This document shows positions 9,856 to 22,428 of a DNA stretch of 64,000 nt, piece after piece; within the stretch, counting starts at the first letter, position 1; the number at the start of each line of letters is the position of its first letter. Made by a program: the position numbers and the translations under genes. Source of the DNA: Chelydra serpentina (Eukaryota > Chordata > Testudines > Chelydridae). The DNA lies in assembly GCA_037349315.1 (NCBI GenBank), contig JBAIAC010000068.1:17017001-17081000 (forward strand). Direction: 5' to 3'. The notes beneath the pieces were generated by a model, which was given only the letters and a program-made list of their open reading frames with translations, was not told the DNA's origin and searched no databases.

Positions 9856-12484
9856 CCCAAACAGTCCCTAATGTTTGAGGGAGCTGCAAATCAGCTTTGC
9901 AGCTTGGGCAAATCTTTATAATAAATAAGGTACTGGGAGGAGAGTGTGTTGGGAAAGGAGAACCTCTTATAAGACCGGGAGTTCCAACATGCAGGCGGAA
10001 GTGTTAATTTCAATTAGGGATAAGGTACATTACTCCTCCGATCTTTTACAACCCCTGTAGCTCTCAGTTCATCTGTAGAATGCAGCTCTGTAGGCTTGCA
10101 GTTAAAAGTCTGAGTGAAGGAGCAGGTGAAATTACACAAAGTATTCGTCAACGAGGCTCCTGGGGTCACAGTTTATGAGACAGGGCACCAGCCAGTACCA
10201 ACAGGCTATGGCTTACAGAACTTGCCCTGAGCAAGTCAAGCAAATCCCTTCTGCACTTAATTCCAGCCAGGCATTGGGGCTTTGGTGTTGATCATTGCAG
10301 AATTTGCATCTCTCTATATAATAAGAGCAGATAGGGTTACATTTGCACCAAGATATGCTCAGCTCCCTGTTTGCCTTGTGTTAGTACCTGCAAAGTGAGG
10401 ATGCAAGTGGAGGCCTGGCTGAAAATCTGGCCCGAAAGGTGTATTTGCATGTGCAACAGGCCATTGGAACACACACACACACACACATACACACACACAT
10501 TTTCAACAGTAGTCCTGTAAAATACAGAAAATTCATTTAACTCCCAAATGAGGTAGCACAGAGGATAGGGCAAGCCTAAGGATATGCTTTCTACTTCAAC
10601 AGAGGGGTGCAAACTGTGTTTCCAAACATGTGAGGGATTTGCATAGCTAGGGCATGGAGAATCCTGAAACACCCTAGCTAGATTTTCAAAGGACCTGATC
10701 CTGCATAGCTCTGAGTGCTCTTACTGATGTCAATGGGAAGCAAGGTCCTTCCGCACCTTGCAGGAGCAAGTCTTAAGTGTGCAAATCGTGAGTGCTTAAG
10801 TGGGGACTTAAACACCCACAATTGCTCACCCACACACATCAATCGTGATGCACAATTGGACTCTATTCTTCAGTTGTACATCTCAAAAAACATTCCAGTT
10901 GTGTTGCACACCTGGCTTTGCATGTGTAAGTTCTGAATTGCAGGCCAGGCTTAGAATGCACACTGAAAAACTAGCCCATTGTATCTAATTACAGGCAATG
11001 CCCTGCCAAATGCACTTATGCACTAGGTGACAGCTAGAACCACATGAGAAGACTATTATTATAGTTACAGATACATTGGTGGAAAAGGTCCTGACATGAC
11101 AAGATGACAGACAGAGAGAGAAAGGGAGAGGATACAGAGAGATATATTTGTATATGCACACTGTAAATAGTTATTATTATTGAAAGCACTTCTTTGTTGA
11201 ATTCCTGTGTGAGAGCCCAAGGCTTTGCAAACAATTCAAATCCTTTTACATAAACCTGCTGCAATTTCAGTTTGGCATGGGAAACGAGTTAATCTTTTCG
11301 CTGAATCCCTCGTATACATGTTAACTAGATTGGGAAGAATACTGTAAATACACTGCCAGCCAATTAAACTAGGGTGGGGGAATCTGGCCAATCCGGCGAT
11401 CATTTCAGGAGTGTACATTTCCCGCTCCCCCTGCCCCCCCCCAACCTCCGGTTTCTCTTTCATTAAGCTCACAAACAAGCAGCTGTACCAGAATGATTCG
11501 CCTAGATTCCATACAGTGAATGGCACTAAACATAAACGTACAGTTGATGGCACTCTTGACAACAGAGCAGCTGCACATATGGTTCAGGGGCATATAATGG
11601 AAGTGTCTGTTCTGTATGAATTCCTTGCCATTTGGATGCTGAAGGAAAGATACTCAGAGTTAAGGAAACCTTCTTCCTATTTTGTAGTGGACTATAAAAA
11701 GTAAGCACCGTTCTAATGGAGATCCTGACTTTTTGGGTAAGAGGCAAACCAGAGGTCATGACCACTTGTGTCTTTAAAGATCCCCAGGACTTTTAGGGAA
11801 AGTAGGCATGTGCCTTGGTGTCAGTGTCTTGGCTAAATTCCAAGCACATCAATTACATCTGCCTACCTACAATTCTTTTTGTGCCATCAGCTGGATAAAG
11901 GATTTTTTTTACATTGTCTTACAGTGCTGAAGCACATTTTTTTAAAGGCTGCTTCTTTCCACCCCAAAAATGGCTATATTTTAGTGACTCGTCCCTGTAT
12001 GTGTGTGTGTGTGTGTATATATAGATACAGATGATACGTGCACTATCTTGTATTCAAATCCATGTGGATAGACTCCCTGTGCCTACATGGAGTCACACTG
12101 CTGTTAATGGAATTCTAGGCCTTCCTTCATGAAACTGATTCCAGGATAGGGGCTCATCTCTAGCATGCAATCCATATAGATACAGTACACACAGTTTGTG
12201 AAGCACTTTGGAATGTTTGGATAAAGTCAGTACATTCATATGAGTTATTGGTCCCAGTTCTGATCTTCTTTACACCTGGGTAAATCAGAAGTAATGTCAC
12301 TGAACTCAATGGAGTTAAAATCAAGGTAAATGAGATCAGGATAAAGCCCAGTATTTTTGTTTAGCTGAAACTGGTTAACAGACTTGGTTGCCACTAATGC
12401 GCACTGAGCATTACTGTAACACCACTAATATATTCAGTATGCATCTGATTGCATACTTGCAAATACAGGCTGACCCTTGCACTA
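9856..12484. other. No gene recognised; short simple repeats
   Basis: Non-coding DNA with a short (AC)n tract at about 10471-10500, (TG)n(TA)n at about 12000-12022, and scattered 'CCTGATCCTGC...CAATGGG' repeat pieces (10690-10740). Frames of 60-111 codons occur on both strands with no family features. Confidence 0.5.
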
Positions 12485-12620
12485 TTAATCATTATAATGG
12501 CACCTAGCCATGGATCAGGGCCCCTCTGTGCTAGGCACCGTACAAACACAGGGAAAAGAGACAGCCCTTGCCCCGAAAAGCTTATACAATCCAAGCATGA
12601 GATGAGAGACAACAGGGGGA
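12485..12620 (-). repeat. MIR-like (CORE-SINE type) distal fragment
   Basis: A stretch reading TGGCACCTAGCCATGGATCAGGGCCCC, GTGCTAGGCACCGTACAAACACAG, AAGAGACAGCCCTTGCCCC and AAAGCTTATACAATC matches the distal half of the reptile MIR-like SINE in reverse. The same phrase recurs at 17156 and 58965. Confidence 0.65.
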
Positions 12621-14004
12621 TGCAGTAGATGGGGGAAACATGGGGAGAAAAGAGACAATATTGGTCAGCATAGGCAGCAGTCACAACACACCAGCTGCCT
12701 TACCATTGCATACTCATGAACCCTAATTTCTGTAAAATGATTCTCTATCCGCTTCTGTGCAAGATTTGCACATCCACACCCAAAACAGGAGTAATATTTG
12801 CATGGGTGTCAGTATCACCGACTAGGTCCTGAAACAAAATCAGGCTCAGCTATTCCACTGTCTTCAGTGACAGCTACACAACAGGACATTGGGAGCCTGC
12901 ACATTTTTATAACACACAGCAAGATTACACAATTCTGTTAAGAATGTTTTGGAAAAAAAATATTGGTTCTCTTTTCTTCACTCAGCAGGGATTAGGGGTG
13001 TAGATCTCTGTCTATCATTTTCAAAAGGCGATAAGGGCAAGGAAGGTGCAGTATAGATAAAGCATCTCTCTTCTTCCCGCCCTCTCACTTCCTCCTGCAC
13101 AAACTTTAAAGCCACAAAAAGTAGGTTACATGAGCTCCTCTTATCTACTTAACACAAGGTGAGAGAATGTATAATTTGTTTATTGCTTCCTGCAGCTGTA
13201 CCACCTTAGGCTCTGATTTATCTCATCAAACATCATAATCTGCTGTAAAGAGGGTCAGACTCGGGCAGCCTTTGGCTGAGCAATCTCCAGGAAAGAGCGA
13301 CATGATGCAGGAAGCGATGCTGGGGATTCCAAAAGTGGTGCTTTCCATTCAGTCAGGGGCATTCTGCTGCTGGAAGTGCCATCTTTCAGAGGTGTAAGAC
13401 CCTGACTAGAGCTGGGCTGATCGTTTGTAACAAATAATTTGATACATTTATCCCTTTTCTTGTTGACCAAGTTGTCTGCGCACAGAGTGGAACTCTCAGG
13501 AATATGTTCATTATTCAACAGATGTTTTGTGCAAACCTCTGTCAGACTGTGTATCACTCACAGACTGTTCTTTGGGAGCTTTGCTTCACAGGCTTGATAT
13601 GCCTAATGAGCTATTTGAGCTGCTTTGATTGGGCATCTAGATGTGTCCCTAGACTGGAAGAGTAGAACTCTGAGAATATCAGATTTCTGGTACAAATATA
13701 TGTGTGAATATGAATTGAAATTTGCTTTCTGCATCCATTCTGCCATATTGGCTTAACATTCAATGTTCCGGGGAACATTCCTGTCAGAAATATGTGGAAA
13801 ACATATGTGGAAAGCAAACACTAAAGCAACATGAACACAGTCAGAGCAAATTGGTTTAAAAGACAGCATATACGTTTGGGCACTATTTGCTCAAATTCCA
13901 ACTTTGACAATTACACTCAGGCTAGAACACTTAAAAGTCTCCCTATAAATTCAAATGGAAAAATGAGTCTTTAGCTTCCCTCCTACAAACTGTAGTGTAA
14001 CACT
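12621..14004. other. No gene recognised
   Basis: A minus-strand 100-codon frame at 13255-13557 lies outside obvious repeats but has no known domain, no clear splice sites and no supporting neighbour, so I do not call it a gene. The rest is A/T-rich non-coding DNA. Confidence 0.45.
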
Positions 14005-14135
14005 GATGGAGTGGAGGCAGCCTAGTCTATGGGATATGGCAGCAGACTGGGAGTCAGGAGACCTGTATTCTAATCTTGTTCTGCCCCAACCTGCTTTGCC
14101 TCCTTGGGCAAGTCACTTCACCTCTGTCTCTTTAT
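14005..14135 (+). repeat. MIR-like SINE
   Basis: A tRNA-like head (GGCAGCCTAGTCTATGG, GGGAGTCAGGAGACCTG, TATTCTAATC) is followed by the core-like TGGGCAAGTCACTTCACCTCTGT. This is the order of MIR/CORE-SINEs in forward orientation. Confidence 0.75.
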
Positions 14136-15404
14136 TTTCCCTCCCACTCTGGTCTTGTCTGTTTAGAAGGTGAAGTCTTAGGGGCAGGGAGTTGTCTCTC
14201 ACTATGTGCTTCTATGGGACCAAGCAAAAGGGCACTCCTAAAGGCCACGGTTACACAAAGAATGTCTGCTACATTCCACTCCAGAGGTGGCTGCTTTACA
14301 GCAGGGGATAAAGTGATTCCTCTACACAGAACCCCAAATTCTGCCCAGAGTCTGAGTGCCCCCTTCCGAGTCCATGATGTTGTCACATGTAATGTCATTG
14401 CAGAGTATTATTAATGAGAGCTGTGATTATGCTTCTTATTGCCTATTTAAAAAAAAAACTTGAACGTGGTTTTAAAAAGGTTCAGCCAAAATCATTTTCA
14501 CAAAAAAGAGCTATTGTCTCTTAAACATCACTTTGTTTATAAGTGGTTTGCTTGATTTTTCCCCCCCCTATGTCTTTGTTTGAAGGTGTTTCATGAGCAT
14601 GTTACATATAAACCTCTGACTATATTTACTAGGAGAGTCTGGTAACAATCAAGCACCCTGTTTCTCATTATTAACTCTTCTAAACTTCTATAGAGATTAT
14701 TAGAACCTATTTAATGGCTCATTGAATTTAGAAACCATTCAATTTTCCTCGTAGCCACTTCCATCTGAATATTTATAGTAACAGCTCATACAATAAATAA
14801 CAGGAGATAAAAACACATCCATTGACTAGACTACACTGTCTCCTTCTTAATAATTTCTTTGTAAACCTGTGGAACAACTCCATTGAGGTCTATGGAGCTA
14901 CATCAGTGTAAAATTGCTGATTGGCAAGAGCAGAATCTGGCCATAGTTAAGGGGGTCTGTATATATTTGGATTATCTTCTCTTTACCATGACGAAATAGA
15001 AAATTTACAGCCACTCATTTCCTTTCTGTGGGTCTGGGTTAGGAGGCTTGGAGACTTTCAGATTTCTAGTCACGTCACTGCTCTGACATGGAAAGATTAT
15101 TTTTTTAAACAGACAATAGGCCAAGTTCAGCTTTGTTTTCCCTCGTCAGAGGCAGGGCCCCTGAGGTGGAAAGTGCACCGGTTGCAGAGATGGAAAGTGG
15201 TTGCAACTTCCCTTCCAACAGGGTGTTGGTAGGGGGCCCGTGCAGCCACCACTGTGTGAGACTCTGGCTGGGAAGGAGGCATGGTCAGGACATCTGGGGA
15301 ATGCACTGACTCATCACTCAAGCTACTATGAAGCCTACACTATAAGCTAACGCAGAAATACTAAAGGAGAGCAGGTGGGGTGACTATATTAGACAGGAAA
15401 GTTG
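14136..15404. other. No gene recognised
   Basis: Mainly A/T-rich DNA. A diverged palindrome-family piece (CTCCATTGAGGTCTATGGAG ... TCTGGCC) lies at about 14877-14943. No exon-like frame has support. Confidence 0.45.
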
Positions 15405-15620
15405 GTCCTATAGTTACAACCCGTGTCTACAAGTCAGGAGACCTGCGTTCAATTCCCTGCTCTACTACAAACTTCTGTATGATTTAGTCTCTTTGTGCCT
15501 CTGTTATCACTCTGTAACTAGGGGATAATTCCTTACCTCACAGGAGCGTTTAGGGATACATAGATTGAAATGTGTGAGGTGCTTCAATACTGTGGTAACT
15601 GGGGGCCTTACAAGTATCTG
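15405..15620 (+). repeat. MIR-like SINE
   Basis: It reads AAGTCAGGAGACCTGCG, TTCAATTCCC, TTTAGTCTCTTTGTGCCTC, GGGATAATTCCTTACCTCAC and GTGAGGTGCTTCAATACTGTGG. This is the forward MIR order from tRNA-like head through core to the distal region, diverged. Confidence 0.75.
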
Positions 15621-16299
15621 ACAGAATATGAGGTGAATCTCAACAGTGGGCCAGTGGGTGGATCATCTAGAGCAGGAAGATATAAGCCATCAACTCCTGA
15701 CACCAACTTGAGGGAATCTGAACCAATGCTATTCGGGTGGGGGGAGAGGGGACACTTCTAAGGGAAAAACATGTTCTATAATAGGCTTAATTTTTTAATT
15801 ATGCTCCGAAGTTATTTTGCATGTGTTAGCCATGCCTATCATAAGCATAATGGAGTTGCTTTCAGGCTCTTCATTGAGCTCAACCGTAGAAGACTCATGT
15901 AGCCAATGTGGGGAGTAATTCCACCCAGACTCTCTTGTGAAAGCTTGTGTGTGACTGGACATGCGGTTGTAACTGTATCTAAGTATGACTGGTATGATAA
16001 CACAGGGGTAATAAATTACTAGTCCATGACTACTACTAACTACTAACATGAACCCAAAGCCGGGCTGGGGGGACCTGAGTTTCTAGGGTGAAGTCAGGGC
16101 CTGTGCTATTAGCCTCCCCAGGTACGTACTGTAATGTTGAGCTAATAGAATTGCTCACCTACCTCCCTTTTTCTCTCTGTACAACACATCCAAAAAAAAA
16201 AAAAAAAAAGACTAACACTGCAAAGTCAAGAACTCAAAAGATAGGAAACGCCAGAATTCAGGGTAGCGTGATGTCAGGCACTGTACGCACAGGTAGTAA
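15621..16299. other. No gene recognised
   Basis: Non-coding. An A-run of about 18 lies at 16192-16209 with no recognised retroposon directly upstream. Confidence 0.45.
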
Positions 16300-16590
16300 G
16301 GGCCTCGGCCCAAAATGCTTACATTCTAGATAGATAAGCCAGACAAGGAAGTATCATCAACCCCATTTTTATAGAGGGGGAACTGAGACACAGAGAAATA
16401 AAGTTACAACCCCCAAGGTCTCACAAGGACTCTGTGGCGGAATCCGGAACTAAGGCCAGATCCTCCTCTCGCTCACAACAGTGTAAATCCCAAAGAAGCC
16501 AATGGAATTGCACTGGGATGTGAGAGATGAAACTATGAGTCTCCAGAAGCCCAAGTCTAGTGCCATAACTACAGGACCACCGCTCCTCTC
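16300..16590 (-). repeat. MIR-like SINE, reverse orientation, diverged
   Basis: CAAAATGCTTACATTCTAGA, CCCCATTTTTATAGAGGGGG, AACTGAGACACAGAGA, CAAGGTCTCACAAGG and a terminal AACTACAGGACCACCGCTCC follow the reverse MIR order. A palindrome-family piece (GGCCAGATCCTCC ... CCAATGGAATTG) interrupts it at about 16456-16525. Confidence 0.65.
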
Positions 16591-17155
16591 AACCAACTCA
16601 ACATTAATTAAAAGCCATGCCCTCGCTTTTCCTCATTCTTTTAAACTATAGCTAAGCCGTTTGCATTTTTTGCCAATTCCCTGCTCTACTACAAAAATAG
16701 TGATTTTCCTATTTTTGTCTAGGACAGACAACCATATGGAAGCATAACTGGAGTATAAATGGAGGCTGGAGGGAAGGGATGAGGGGGAATCACAGGCAGT
16801 ATACTGAATAACTGGGAGAGAGTATTGCTTTTCAGGCTGCCCCTTCTTCAGGTAATAAATTAGATATAAAACCATTGAGCTGACAGATAATAAGGTTTAT
16901 GCAGGTAGTCAGTCAATCTTGTAAAGAATATTGCTGACTTCACTGTCTGCAATAAGCCAGTCTTTACTTGTTAAACCCTCGACCCTCTGTTGCGTCTATT
17001 TCTGTAGACTACGGGGTAGGACTGGGCTTTCCAGGTATCCCCTCTCTCTAATGTATTTCGAAAACAAAGGAAAGGAAACGGTAGCCAGTGTTTTCCAGAA
17101 TAGGCTGGCTTTAGAGAGAGCAGAGTCAGAAAACATCTCTATTCTTCACATCATC
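16591..17155. other. No gene recognised
   Basis: Short frames occur (for example minus 16633-16875), with no family features. Nothing else is seen. Confidence 0.4.
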
Positions 17156-17385
17156 GTTATTATTTGTGCCTAGAGGCCCCAGACAGAATCAGGACCCTTT
17201 GTGCTACATGCTGATTAAAAGATAGTCTTTCCCTCAAAGAGCTTACAATCTAACTAGACAAGACAGATCGAAGGTGAGAGGGGAAATGATTTACGCAAGG
17301 TCACAGGCAGAGCTGGGAAGAGAATGCAGGTCTCCTGACTAACAGGCTGGTGCCCTGTCCACTACACCACAGAGTCTCCTTGTGC
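17156..17385 (-). repeat. MIR-like SINE, reverse orientation, nearly full length
   Basis: GTGCCTAGAGGCCCCAGACA, CTTTGTGCTACATGCTG, AAAGAGCTTACAATCTAACT, GCAAGGTCACAGGCAGAGC, CAGGTCTCCTGACT and CCACTACACCACAGAGTC give the whole distal-core-tRNA order of a reptile MIR-like SINE read on the minus strand. Confidence 0.8.
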
Positions 17386-17558
17386 AGCAGTTGTTACATA
17401 TGACACACATCAGGCTGCCCATCATCTTCTGTGTGTGTCTCTCTCGTTCTGACAGTGTCATAAAGCAATGAGGCCTAATCCTGTACTCCTCAATGGACCT
17501 GACTCTGCCACCCTTACTCAGACTGAGTAATACCTTACTTTGAGTGGTCCCATTAAAA

Positions 17559-17640
17559 CAGGGGCAGGCAAACTTTTTGGCCTGAGGGCCACATCAGGTT
17601 TCTGAAATTGTATGGAGGGCCGGCTAGGGGAGGCTGTGCA
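17559..17640 (+). mobile_element. hAT MITE fragment (CAGGGGCAGGCAAACT end)
   Basis: The end CAGGGGCAGGCAAACTTTTTG followed by GGCCTGAGGGCCACATC matches the terminal region of the family at 2512-3133. The opposite terminus and the second copy of the flanking CATTAAAA were not found, so it is a truncated or internally lost copy. Confidence 0.7.
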
Positions 17641-18954
17641 CTTACAATTCACTAAGAGTAGTGATCCACCATGAGCATAGGTGAACTGGCACCTCAGAGC
17701 CATAGACTGTACTAACCTTGTCACTGAGGATAGCACCATTTTTCATTGCATTGTATAGTTTTTGGTTAGTGATGGCTCTAAATTGCAGTGTTCCGATTAG
17801 GATCCAGATTTCAAATCTAACCCCTAAATTTCAGGGGTCTGAGTCAAACCAAATGTAATTGTACTGTGGTGTTCACTTTTGTGTATATCTTAACTGCACT
17901 ATGAAAATGGCTGGTGTAGGAGGGGTTGGGGTCTTTAATGCTTGAGATAGTGCTGAGCTGAGAAATTTGGGTCTGGAAACACATTTTCCCCAAAGTTCAA
18001 AGGAGGTTCACGTCCAGTGTAACATTTCATGACCATCTCTAACACACACAGCTTCTGTAGTACTCATTTGATAAGATCTACTCAAATACATTAGCTGCCA
18101 GTGTATTTTTATAGGTCCCATATAAGTTAAAACACAAGACATGAACTGAATGAAAGGTTAACTCTGTCCTGTGGGCAAAGGCAGCCTGCGGATAACATTC
18201 TTACCTAATCTCAGTGCTATTCCTAGGGGTCAGGCCCTTCAGCTCATTGAGAAAATGTGATTTCTCCTCTGGCAGGTTTAAAAGAAAAGCTCTTAAAGAG
18301 ATACTGCAAAATTTTAGCCAGTCTAAAATATCAATTCATCCACCTCATATTTTGGGTGATCTTTAGAGTCCCCTTTTGTCTATGGATACAGGTGCCGTTC
18401 TTGCAAGAGCTTACTTCTCTCTAGGGCTAAGGGCTAGCCCTTACTCACACCCATAGTCCCATTTCAAGCTACTGGTGTGAATGAAGACAACTCACAGGAA
18501 TCAGGTTTGTCAGCATCAGGCCCATGATTTGTGTACTGGAACCAGGAAGGCTTGCAATGACTCCCCACCCCACCCCTCCATATGCTCCTGAGACTCTACA
18601 ATTCTGGGAGAAGCAGCGAATATTTAAAATGCGCTATTTGTTCAGTCTTAGTCTTTGAGGCACTTCAAATCATGATGAAAGACAGAATGGGAGCCCGTAC
18701 AATGGTTATGAATGTGATCCTCTTCTCCTTTGCCAACAGAAGTGGATGTTGTGACAGATTTCCCAAGGGACAATTCTCCTCCCCCACAGCAGTATCTGAG
18801 AGAAGGGGACTGTGGGAAAACTTCCCTCACCACTTGTCTTAGAGCATTCCACAGGAGGCAGGGCTTGGCTCAGGCACCATAAACTTGCTGGGTTTTCTGC
18901 AAAATGTGGGAAGGGGGAGAGGCATATTCCTAGCCCTGTCCAAGGTCCTACTGA
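17641..18954. other. No gene recognised
   Basis: Non-coding. A 'CAAACC...TTTCAGGGGT' degenerate stretch lies at about 17780-18040. Frames of 60-86 codons around 18580-18840 lack support. Confidence 0.45.
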
Positions 18955-19205
18955 GGCCTGGTCTTCCCTTAAACTTTAGGTTAACATAGCTATGGTGCTC
19001 AGGAGTGTGCAAAATCCAGCTATGCCGACCTAACCGCTGGCGTAGATGCAGCTGGGTTGATGGACCATCGCTTGGGGAGGTGGTATTCCTTCAGCGATGG
19101 AAAAACCCCTTACGTCACTGTAGACTGCATTTACATTATGGGGTTATAGCAGCATAGCTATGGCGCCATAATCCCAGCTATAATCCCTGTAGTATAGATA
19201 TGGCC
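18955..19205. mobile_element. Harbinger-type MITE, 251 bp
   Basis: GGCCTGGTCTTCCCTTAAAC at the left and GTAGTATAGATATGGCC at the right form an imperfect inverted repeat of the GGCnnGTCTACACTA type. The interior contains 'AACATAGCTATG', 'GCTATGCCGACCTAA' and 'GGGGAGGTGGTATTCCTTCAGC', phrases shared with 20611-20849 and 27239-27921. The flanks (TGA/TTA) are not an exact duplication. Confidence 0.78.
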
Positions 19206-19417
19206 TTATTCTCCTCATCCCCAGCTCTCTGATCAACAGATAGCAGAGACTGGCACAGAGGGCCTCCTCCATGCTGATAATTTTGGGCAAAACAATTATA
19301 TTCTATGTGAGTGGCACAAATCATTGCACCCAAACTTTTCAAAGTTGGATGCCTGAAGTTCAGCACCCAAATACACAACCTGATTTTCAAGGGTGCTCAG
19401 TACCTTCATTTCCCATT

Positions 19418-19590
19418 GTAAGGGTATAATTATTTGCAGTATGTTACTCAGTCACTAGATGACTCGGGGTGCTGATCCGAGATTCAGATAAAATGTAGTC
19501 CTGGTAAACAAAGAAGAACAAGATGGAACATAGTAGCTGCCATTTTCTTTAGTAAGTACGTCCTCTTTAAGACAGACTGTTTCCAAATAT
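19418..19590. repeat. Unclassified repeat shared with 55681-55920 (LTR-like?)
   Basis: This stretch and 55681-55920 share the ordered phrases GCAG(T/C)AT(G/A)TT-CTCAG(T/C)CACTAGATG, CCTGG-AAACAA and TTTAAGA(C/A)AGACTG, at comparable spacing. The other copy ends in ACACGACACCAGAAGTG, which looks like an LTR edge next to a primer-binding region. Classification as a solo LTR is inference. Confidence 0.45.
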
Positions 19591-20610
19591 CATGGCACTC
19601 ACTGAAATCAGCGGAAACTGGAGGTGTGCAACACCCTTGAAAAGCAGACTACTTATTTAAATGCCTAAGTATGTATTTAGCAATCTAGGCATTCAATATA
19701 AAACTAAATTTCTATATTCTTTCTTTCATGGGGAAATCCAATCCCTGTTACAAGATACATACTACAGCATCATTTCCCCCCATAACATATTTTGCCTTTC
19801 CATGTAGTTCTTGTGCTTTCATCTTGGGGTTGTGTGAACCGTGAGGTCTTGGTCTTAATTTCCAATTATGAGACAGATCAGAGTTGGAATTAAAGGCTTA
19901 ACCCCAGTAATTACTCCCCCCCCCCCAGCCCCAGCATCACTTATGTGAAAGGACAGAATAAAAGGAGGTGCTGAGGGGAGGGGAATTTCAGTCACTGAAA
20001 TTTCAGTCATTGATTTAAGAACCAAATGTAATCCCAGTTTAAAGTCATGTTGTTCCTCCTGTAAATATCACAGCAAGGGTCCCATACATTCTCTTCAAGA
20101 CCATGAAACCTGTATCCATTTAAAACCTGGCTTCCATTGAGAGTACTCTGGGAATTGAGAGGGGCCCCCAATAAGATTTGGGGCCCGCACAATTGGTTGG
20201 CACACTAAAACAAGATGGAATTTTCAAATGGGAATGATGGTACTGACCTCCTTTGTAAAGCACCTTGAGATCTACCACTAAAAAGCGCCATAGGAGAGCA
20301 AGGTATTTATTGCTAGAATCATCAGCTATGTTAACACTCAAAACAGGCAGCCCGGTATAGAATTGGTTTAATTTTTTTAGTGAAGTATATTAGATTGCCA
20401 AAAGGATACTCCATCATCTAGAATAAATATTCATCTGCAAGTCTCATGCACTTGAGCTGCATGAATGATGAGATCAGACTACAGAAATGAATGGGGAACT
20501 CAGTAAGATAAATGTCATTTTTCAGATAAATTGCAGTGAGATTTAAACAAAGTCAATTATTTCATGCAAGCATTCCCTGACTTAACATAACCTGTTCCTT
20601 ATCTCTGGAC
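19591..20610. other. No gene recognised
   Basis: A C-run of about 14 lies at 19914-19927. No coding or RNA signal is seen. Confidence 0.4.
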
Positions 20611-20849
20611 TGAGATTTAGTCTACTCTACAAAGTTGTATCAACATAGCTATGTCACCCAGGATTGGGGCGGGGGGGAAATAACACCCCCTACCTGACAC
20701 AGCTACAGCGTTTTGTCAGCATAGCACTACTGTCATTTGGGGAGGTGGTGTAGCTATGCTGGCAGCACTCCTTTTGCTGGTCTGTCTCTACTAAGGGGCT
20801 TTGCCAACAAAGTTATACCAGCAAAAGATCTGTGGTGTAGACATGCCCC
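20611..20849. mobile_element. Harbinger-type MITE
   Basis: The left part GATTTAGTCTACTCTACAAAG and the right part GTGGTGTAGACATGCCCC are inverted relatives of the GTCTACAC terminus. The interior shares 'CAACATAGCTATG', 'GGGGAGGTGGTGTAGCTATG' and 'TTTGCTGGTCTGTCTCTACTA' with sister copies. Edges are uncertain by several bases. Confidence 0.72.
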
Positions 20850-20887
20850 AAGAAGCTAACCCTAGTCAGCTACCTTTTACCAAATGC

Positions 20888-22291
20888 TGTTTAGAAGAAC
20901 AGAAGAATGGCCATACTGGGTCAGAGCAAAGGTCCATCTAGCCCAGTATCCTGTCTTTTGACAATGACCAATGTCAGGTGCCCCAGAGGGAATGAACAGA
21001 ACAGGTAATCATCAAGTGATCCATCCCCTATTGCCCATTCCCAGCTTCTGGCAAACAGAGGCTAGGGACACCATCCTGGCTAATAGCCATTGATGGACCT
21101 ATCCTCCATGAACTTATCTAGTTCTTTTTAGAACCCTGTTATAGTCTTTGCATTCACAACATCTTTGGCAAGGAGTTCCACAGGTTGACTGTGCATTGTA
21201 TGAAGAAATACTTCCTTTTGTTTGTTTTAAATCTGTTGCCTATTAATTTCATTTGGTGACCCCTAGTTCTTGTGTTATGAGAAGGATTAAATAACACTTC
21301 CTTATTTACTTTCTCCACACCAGTCATGATTTTATAGACCTCTATCATATTCCCCCTTAGTCATCTCTTTTCCAAACTGAAAAGTCCCAGTCTTAGGCTA
21401 CACCTACACTACAGCCAGGATCGATGCTCTGAGATCAATCCACGGGTGGTCGATTTAGCAGATCTACTGAAGACCCACCATATCGACAGCAGATTGCTCT
21501 CCAGTCAACCCGTGTACTCTACCCCCAATGAGACGAGTAAGATAAGTCGAAGGGACAGTTTCTCCTGTCAACGCCCCACGGAGTAGACCCCACAGTAACT
21601 CGAACTAAGGTACGTCGACTCCAGCTACGTTATTCACGTAGCTGGAGTTGCGTAGCGTAGGTCGACTTACCGCGGTAGTGTAGACATAGCCTTATTAATC
21701 TCTCCTCATATGACAGCCGTTCCATACCCCTAATCACTTTTGTTGCCCTTTTCTGAACCTTTTCCAAGTACAATATATATTTTTTTAGATGAGGCAACTA
21801 CATCTGTACACAGTATTCAAGATGTGGGCATACCATGGATTTATATAGAAGCAATATGATACTTTCTGTCTTATTATCTATTGCTTTCTTAATGATTCCC
21901 AACATTCTGTTTCCTTTTTTGACTGCCGCTGCACACTGAGTGGATGTTTTCAGAGAAGTATCCACAATGACTCCAAGATCTCTTTCTTGAGTGGTAACAG
22001 CTAATTTAGACCCCATCATTTTATATGTATAGTTGGGATTATGTTTTCCAATGTGCATTACTTTGCATGTATCAACATTGAATTTCATCTGCCATTTTGT
22101 TGCCCGGTCACCCACTTTTGTGAGATCTCTTTGTAGCTCTTCACAGTCTGCTTGGGACTTAACTATCTTGAGTAGTTTTGTATCCTCTGCAAATTTTGCC
22201 ACCTCACTGTTTACCCCTTTTTCCAGATCACTTATGAATATGTTGAACAGGACTGGTCCCAGTACAGACCCCTGGGGGACACCACTATTTT
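20888..22291 (-). mobile_element. CR1 LINE, 5'-truncated, split by a MITE
   Basis: The minus strand encodes the end of a CR1 reverse transcriptase and the 3' untranslated end. The 3' end (20888-21060) carries the typical GACAGGATACTGGGCTAGATGG phrase in reverse. The frame at 21798-22202 reads KFAEDTKLLK, RDLTKVGDRATKWQMKFNVDTCKVMHIG, ERDLGVIVD and [10 protein letters not shown], which is conserved CR1 order. The catalytic FADD box has become FAED, so this copy is dead even apart from stops. The more 3' coding part ([22 protein letters not shown]) is at 21154-21348. A Harbinger MITE (21396-21691) lies between these parts. Confidence 0.93.
21396..21691. mobile_element. Harbinger MITE, 296 bp, TTA target duplication
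   Basis: GGCTACACCTACACTAC at the left is inverted at the right (GTAGTGTAGACATAGCC), with TTA on both sides (21393-21395, 21692-21694), the 3-bp TWA duplication of PIF/Harbinger. The interior has a foldback around CAGCTACGTTATTCACGTAGCTG. It is inserted inside the minus-strand CR1, so it is younger than that copy. It has the same length as 53885-54180. Confidence 0.93.
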
Positions 22292-22428
22292 AACTCCTTC
22301 CATACTGAAAGAATGAAAGAACTGAGAATTCTGCTAACCTAGCTCAGTATCAAATGTAATTATGCTAATTTCATTGCATATAATGTTCTGAAAACCTCTC
22401 AGTTTAAGTTTTTATATATACAGATATG

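Noticed and set aside
10451..10500. Possible Z-DNA or regulatory (AC)n
   Set aside because: Short, interrupted dinucleotide run with no supporting context.
13255..13557. A 100-codon minus-strand frame outside recognised repeats, with ordinary-looking amino-acid composition
   Set aside because: No family motif, no convincing splice or promoter context, and length within chance for this base composition. It would need conservation or transcript evidence.
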